Shown: piece after piece, positions 62,597 through 64,000 of the stretch
Position numbering within the stretch: position 1 is the first letter of the stretch
How the letters are laid out: each line of letters begins with the position of its first letter
Origin: DASVCN01 sp040905665
GTDB lineage: Bacteria; Deinococcota; Deinococci; Deinococcales; Trueperaceae
NCBI GenBank assembly: GCA_040905665.1
Contig: JBBDRD010000002.1
Coordinates: 1-64,000 of the forward strand
Direction of reading: 5' to 3'
DNA length: 64,000 nt
Position numbers and translations under genes: made by a program
Notes under the pieces: model-generated
What the model saw: the letters and a program-made list of their open reading frames with translations, nothing else
What the model was told of the DNA's origin: nothing
The model's database searches: none

Positions 62597-62640
62597 ATGG
62601 CTTTATGCAGGGTCCGATGAACGGTCGTAACGACAAGTGA
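62597..62640 (+). other. Two overlapping 7-codon ORFs feeding into the sigma gene
   Basis: GTGGAGGTAT precedes ATG 62597, which encodes MALCRVR and stops in TGA overlapping ATG 62617 (ATGA). The second encodes MNGRNDK, whose TGA overlaps GTG 62637 (GTGA) of the sigma factor. So a single ribosome site could serve three coupled starts. Confidence 0.4.
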
Positions 62641-63176
62641 GGGGAGTGACTGACGAGGAGTTGGTCGGGTTGGTCGCGCGTCGTGACGAGTTGGCGCTAC
62701 GGGAGCTTTATCGGCGCTACGCTCCATACCTCAAAGCAATGATGCGGCGCATGACCAGCGATGGTGATGAGGTCGAATCATGCGTGCAGGACACTTTAAT
62801 GCGGGTATGGGACGCGGCGGGTCGTTTCGATCCGATGAAGGCGAGCGTCAAGACCTGGGTCGTGACGATCGGGCATCGGCTGATGATCAACCGACTCCGC
62901 AAAGGTCGACCGAGAACGGTGGAACTCACCGTACCGGAACGCCGGCTGGAGGCTTCCTCCTCCACTGACCATGTAACTCGTATCTACGTTTCGGACGCTC
63001 TGGACACTCTCGACCCCGACGCACGGCAACTGCTCGAGCTGGCGTTCTTTCGGGGGCACACCCATCAGGAACTAGCGGAGATCAGCGGCAAGCCGCTCGG
63101 TACCGTGAAGACCATCATCAGAAGGGCGTTGGCCCGGCTCCGAGGGACATTGACGGGAGGGACACATGACGATTGA
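62637..63176 (+). CDS. ECF-family RNA polymerase sigma factor
   Basis: 179 residues from GTG 62637; GTG 62646 is an alternative. Region 2: LRELYRRYAPYLKAMMRRMT, then VESCVQDTLMRVWDAAGRFD and KTWVVTIGHRLMINRLRKGR. Region 4: LELAFFRGHTHQELAEISGK, then PLGTVKTIIRRALARLRGTL. It directs RNA polymerase to stress-type promoters. Overlap with the anti-sigma gene (11 nt) shows one operon. Confidence 0.92.
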   Translation: MRGVTDEELVGLVARRDELALRELYRRYAPYLKAMMRRMTSDGDEVESCVQDTLMRVWDAAGRFDPMKASVKTWVVTIGHRLMINRLRKGRPRTVELTVPERRLEASSSTDHVTRIYVSDALDTLDPDARQLLELAFFRGHTHQELAEISGKPLGTVKTIIRRALARLRGTLTGGTHDD

Positions 63177-63840
63177 TGATGCTGTTCTGACCGACTACGC
63201 TCTGGGCACGCTGCCTAAAGCGCAGGCCAAGGAGGTCGAACGCTTTCTTCGCGCCCACCCCGACGCCGCCCAGCGGGTACGGAGGACGCAGGACGACCTG
63301 GCGGACCTCGTTATGAGCCTGCCGCCGGAGACTGCGAGTGGGGCCGCCGAGGATGCGCTGGTCGAGCGGTTGACAAAGCACCCGCGTCCACCCATCGAGC
63401 GCCGGGCCAGGCGCGACCGCAGCTCCCGGAGGAGTCCCAGATGGGCCGCTTTCGGACTCGCTACTGCGCTTGGGGTGGCCGCCTGGCTGATCCTGGGGCC
63501 GTGGCTCAACTCGGATGGATTAGAGCGGACGGTCGAGCGCTATCAGTCTCAGCCGGGTGCACTCTCGAGCCGGCTCATTACCGAAGAGGGCAACGATCTA
63601 GGCACTCTCGTTCGGTTGCGAGATGGCAGGCTGTTCGTTGCCTTCGAACAGATGCCGTCGGAGGGCGTCTACCAGCTGTGGGAAATACGCGGGGGAAGCC
63701 CGGAGTCGCTGGCCGTGGTGAGCGACCGCTCTTTCCTCAGCGAGCCGGTCGCTCCAGGTGGCTCCTTGGCGGTTACAATCGAACCTCCGGGTGGCAGCCT
63801 CCAACCGACGTCGGAACCTCTGATCGTGGTGCAACTATAA
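63166..63840 (+). CDS. RskA-like anti-sigma factor
   Basis: 224 residues. An N-terminal cytoplasmic part (LTDYALGTLPKAQAKEVERF, zinc-free anti-sigma domain), one membrane helix at about 92-112 (WAAFGLATALGVAAWLILGP), and an external domain with LFVAFEQMPSEGVYQLWEIR. This is the RskA type that holds the ECF sigma until released by a signal. ATG within the end of the sigma gene. Confidence 0.88.
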   Translation: MTIDDAVLTDYALGTLPKAQAKEVERFLRAHPDAAQRVRRTQDDLADLVMSLPPETASGAAEDALVERLTKHPRPPIERRARRDRSSRRSPRWAAFGLATALGVAAWLILGPWLNSDGLERTVERYQSQPGALSSRLITEEGNDLGTLVRLRDGRLFVAFEQMPSEGVYQLWEIRGGSPESLAVVSDRSFLSEPVAPGGSLAVTIEPPGGSLQPTSEPLIVVQL

Positions 63841-63913
63841 GCAGCAGATTGCGCTTAGCTGAAACGTCGTTGCATTGCGTGTTGGACGGGCTTTACTGCG
63901 GTTCTGTTCCTTG

Positions 63914-63942
63914 TTGACACCCCCCAAGGGCCATGCTAGGCT
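63914..63942 (+). promoter_or_regulatory. Strong sigma-70-type promoter at the window end
   Basis: TTGACA (63914-63919), a 17-bp spacer and TAGGCT (63937-63942). The gene it serves starts beyond the window. The remaining 58 bases show no complete feature. Confidence 0.7.
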
Positions 63943-64000
63943 ATCTAGCCGGACGCGAGAGCGCCGTCAGAGTCGCCTGGGATGACGATACTGCCACCCT

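Noticed and set aside
1..64000. CRISPR array, tRNA or rRNA genes
   Set aside because: No repeat-spacer pattern of the right size was seen; GTTCGA-like sites are inside genes and lack cloverleaf arms.

Overview
The window looks like a chromosome segment of a Deinococcota bacterium, most likely near Truepera/Trueperaceae. This is inferred from content, since no search was possible. The clues are: cinA next to recA; the order gmk-rpoZ-coaBC-argR; a csaB/DUF5693 pair of the type that serves SLH-anchored envelopes; a lipid-A-disaccharide-synthase-related protein; an AroQ-DAHP synthase fusion; and very many start codons lying 5-8 nt downstream of a TANNNT -10 element, the leaderless initiation known from Deinococcus. 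GC content is high except in parts of the accessory block.

Layout. 0-7.5 kb: recA (cut by the window edge), cinA, a repeat-rich gap, a MoxR-type ATPase/vWA/SIMPL group, a TPR protein and csaB. 7.5-24 kb: DUF5693 membrane protein, pyrG, a large receiver-GAF-PAS-HD-GYP phosphodiesterase, gmk-rpoZ-coaBC, argR with a candidate operator, a TPR exported protein, a TraB-family membrane protein, a lipoprotein esterase and an orphan histidine kinase. 24-35 kb: rpmE, the run aroA-cmk-nadK-methyltransferase, an LpxB-related protein, an orphan ABC ATPase, zapE, and a cobalamin-riboswitch-controlled btuFCD operon. 35-49.2 kb is an accessory block: toxin-antitoxin modules (Rv0078B-like/nucleotidyltransferase, VapBC, a frameshifted XRE antitoxin), remnants of an MmeI-like restriction-modification enzyme and a DUF4143 ATPase, a TauE gene split by an in-frame stop, a TIR-like protein with a frameshifted tail, and an IS481-like remnant fused to a truncated deaminase. 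49.3-53 kb: a sulfoquinovosyl-lipid set (SqdX-like glycosyltransferase and SqdB) with a family-2 glycosyltransferase. 53-64 kb: MrfA-type helicase, small conserved proteins, a multi-cluster ferredoxin protein, DAHP synthase/chorismate mutase, tatC with two tatA genes, a Tat-exported ferritin-like protein, and an ECF sigma/anti-sigma pair preceded by two tiny coupled ORFs.

How the genes work together. Core metabolism (aroA and DAHP synthase in the shikimate pathway; pyrG, cmk and gmk in nucleotide synthesis; coaBC and nadK in cofactor synthesis) sits with envelope functions (CsaB pyruvylation, sulfolipid, Tat export). Vitamin B12 uptake is governed by a classical aptamer whose downstream RNA can fold into a long stem ending just before the ribosome binding site. 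All clear frame disruptions fall in the accessory block, which argues for real gene decay there. No tRNA, rRNA or CRISPR array was seen.
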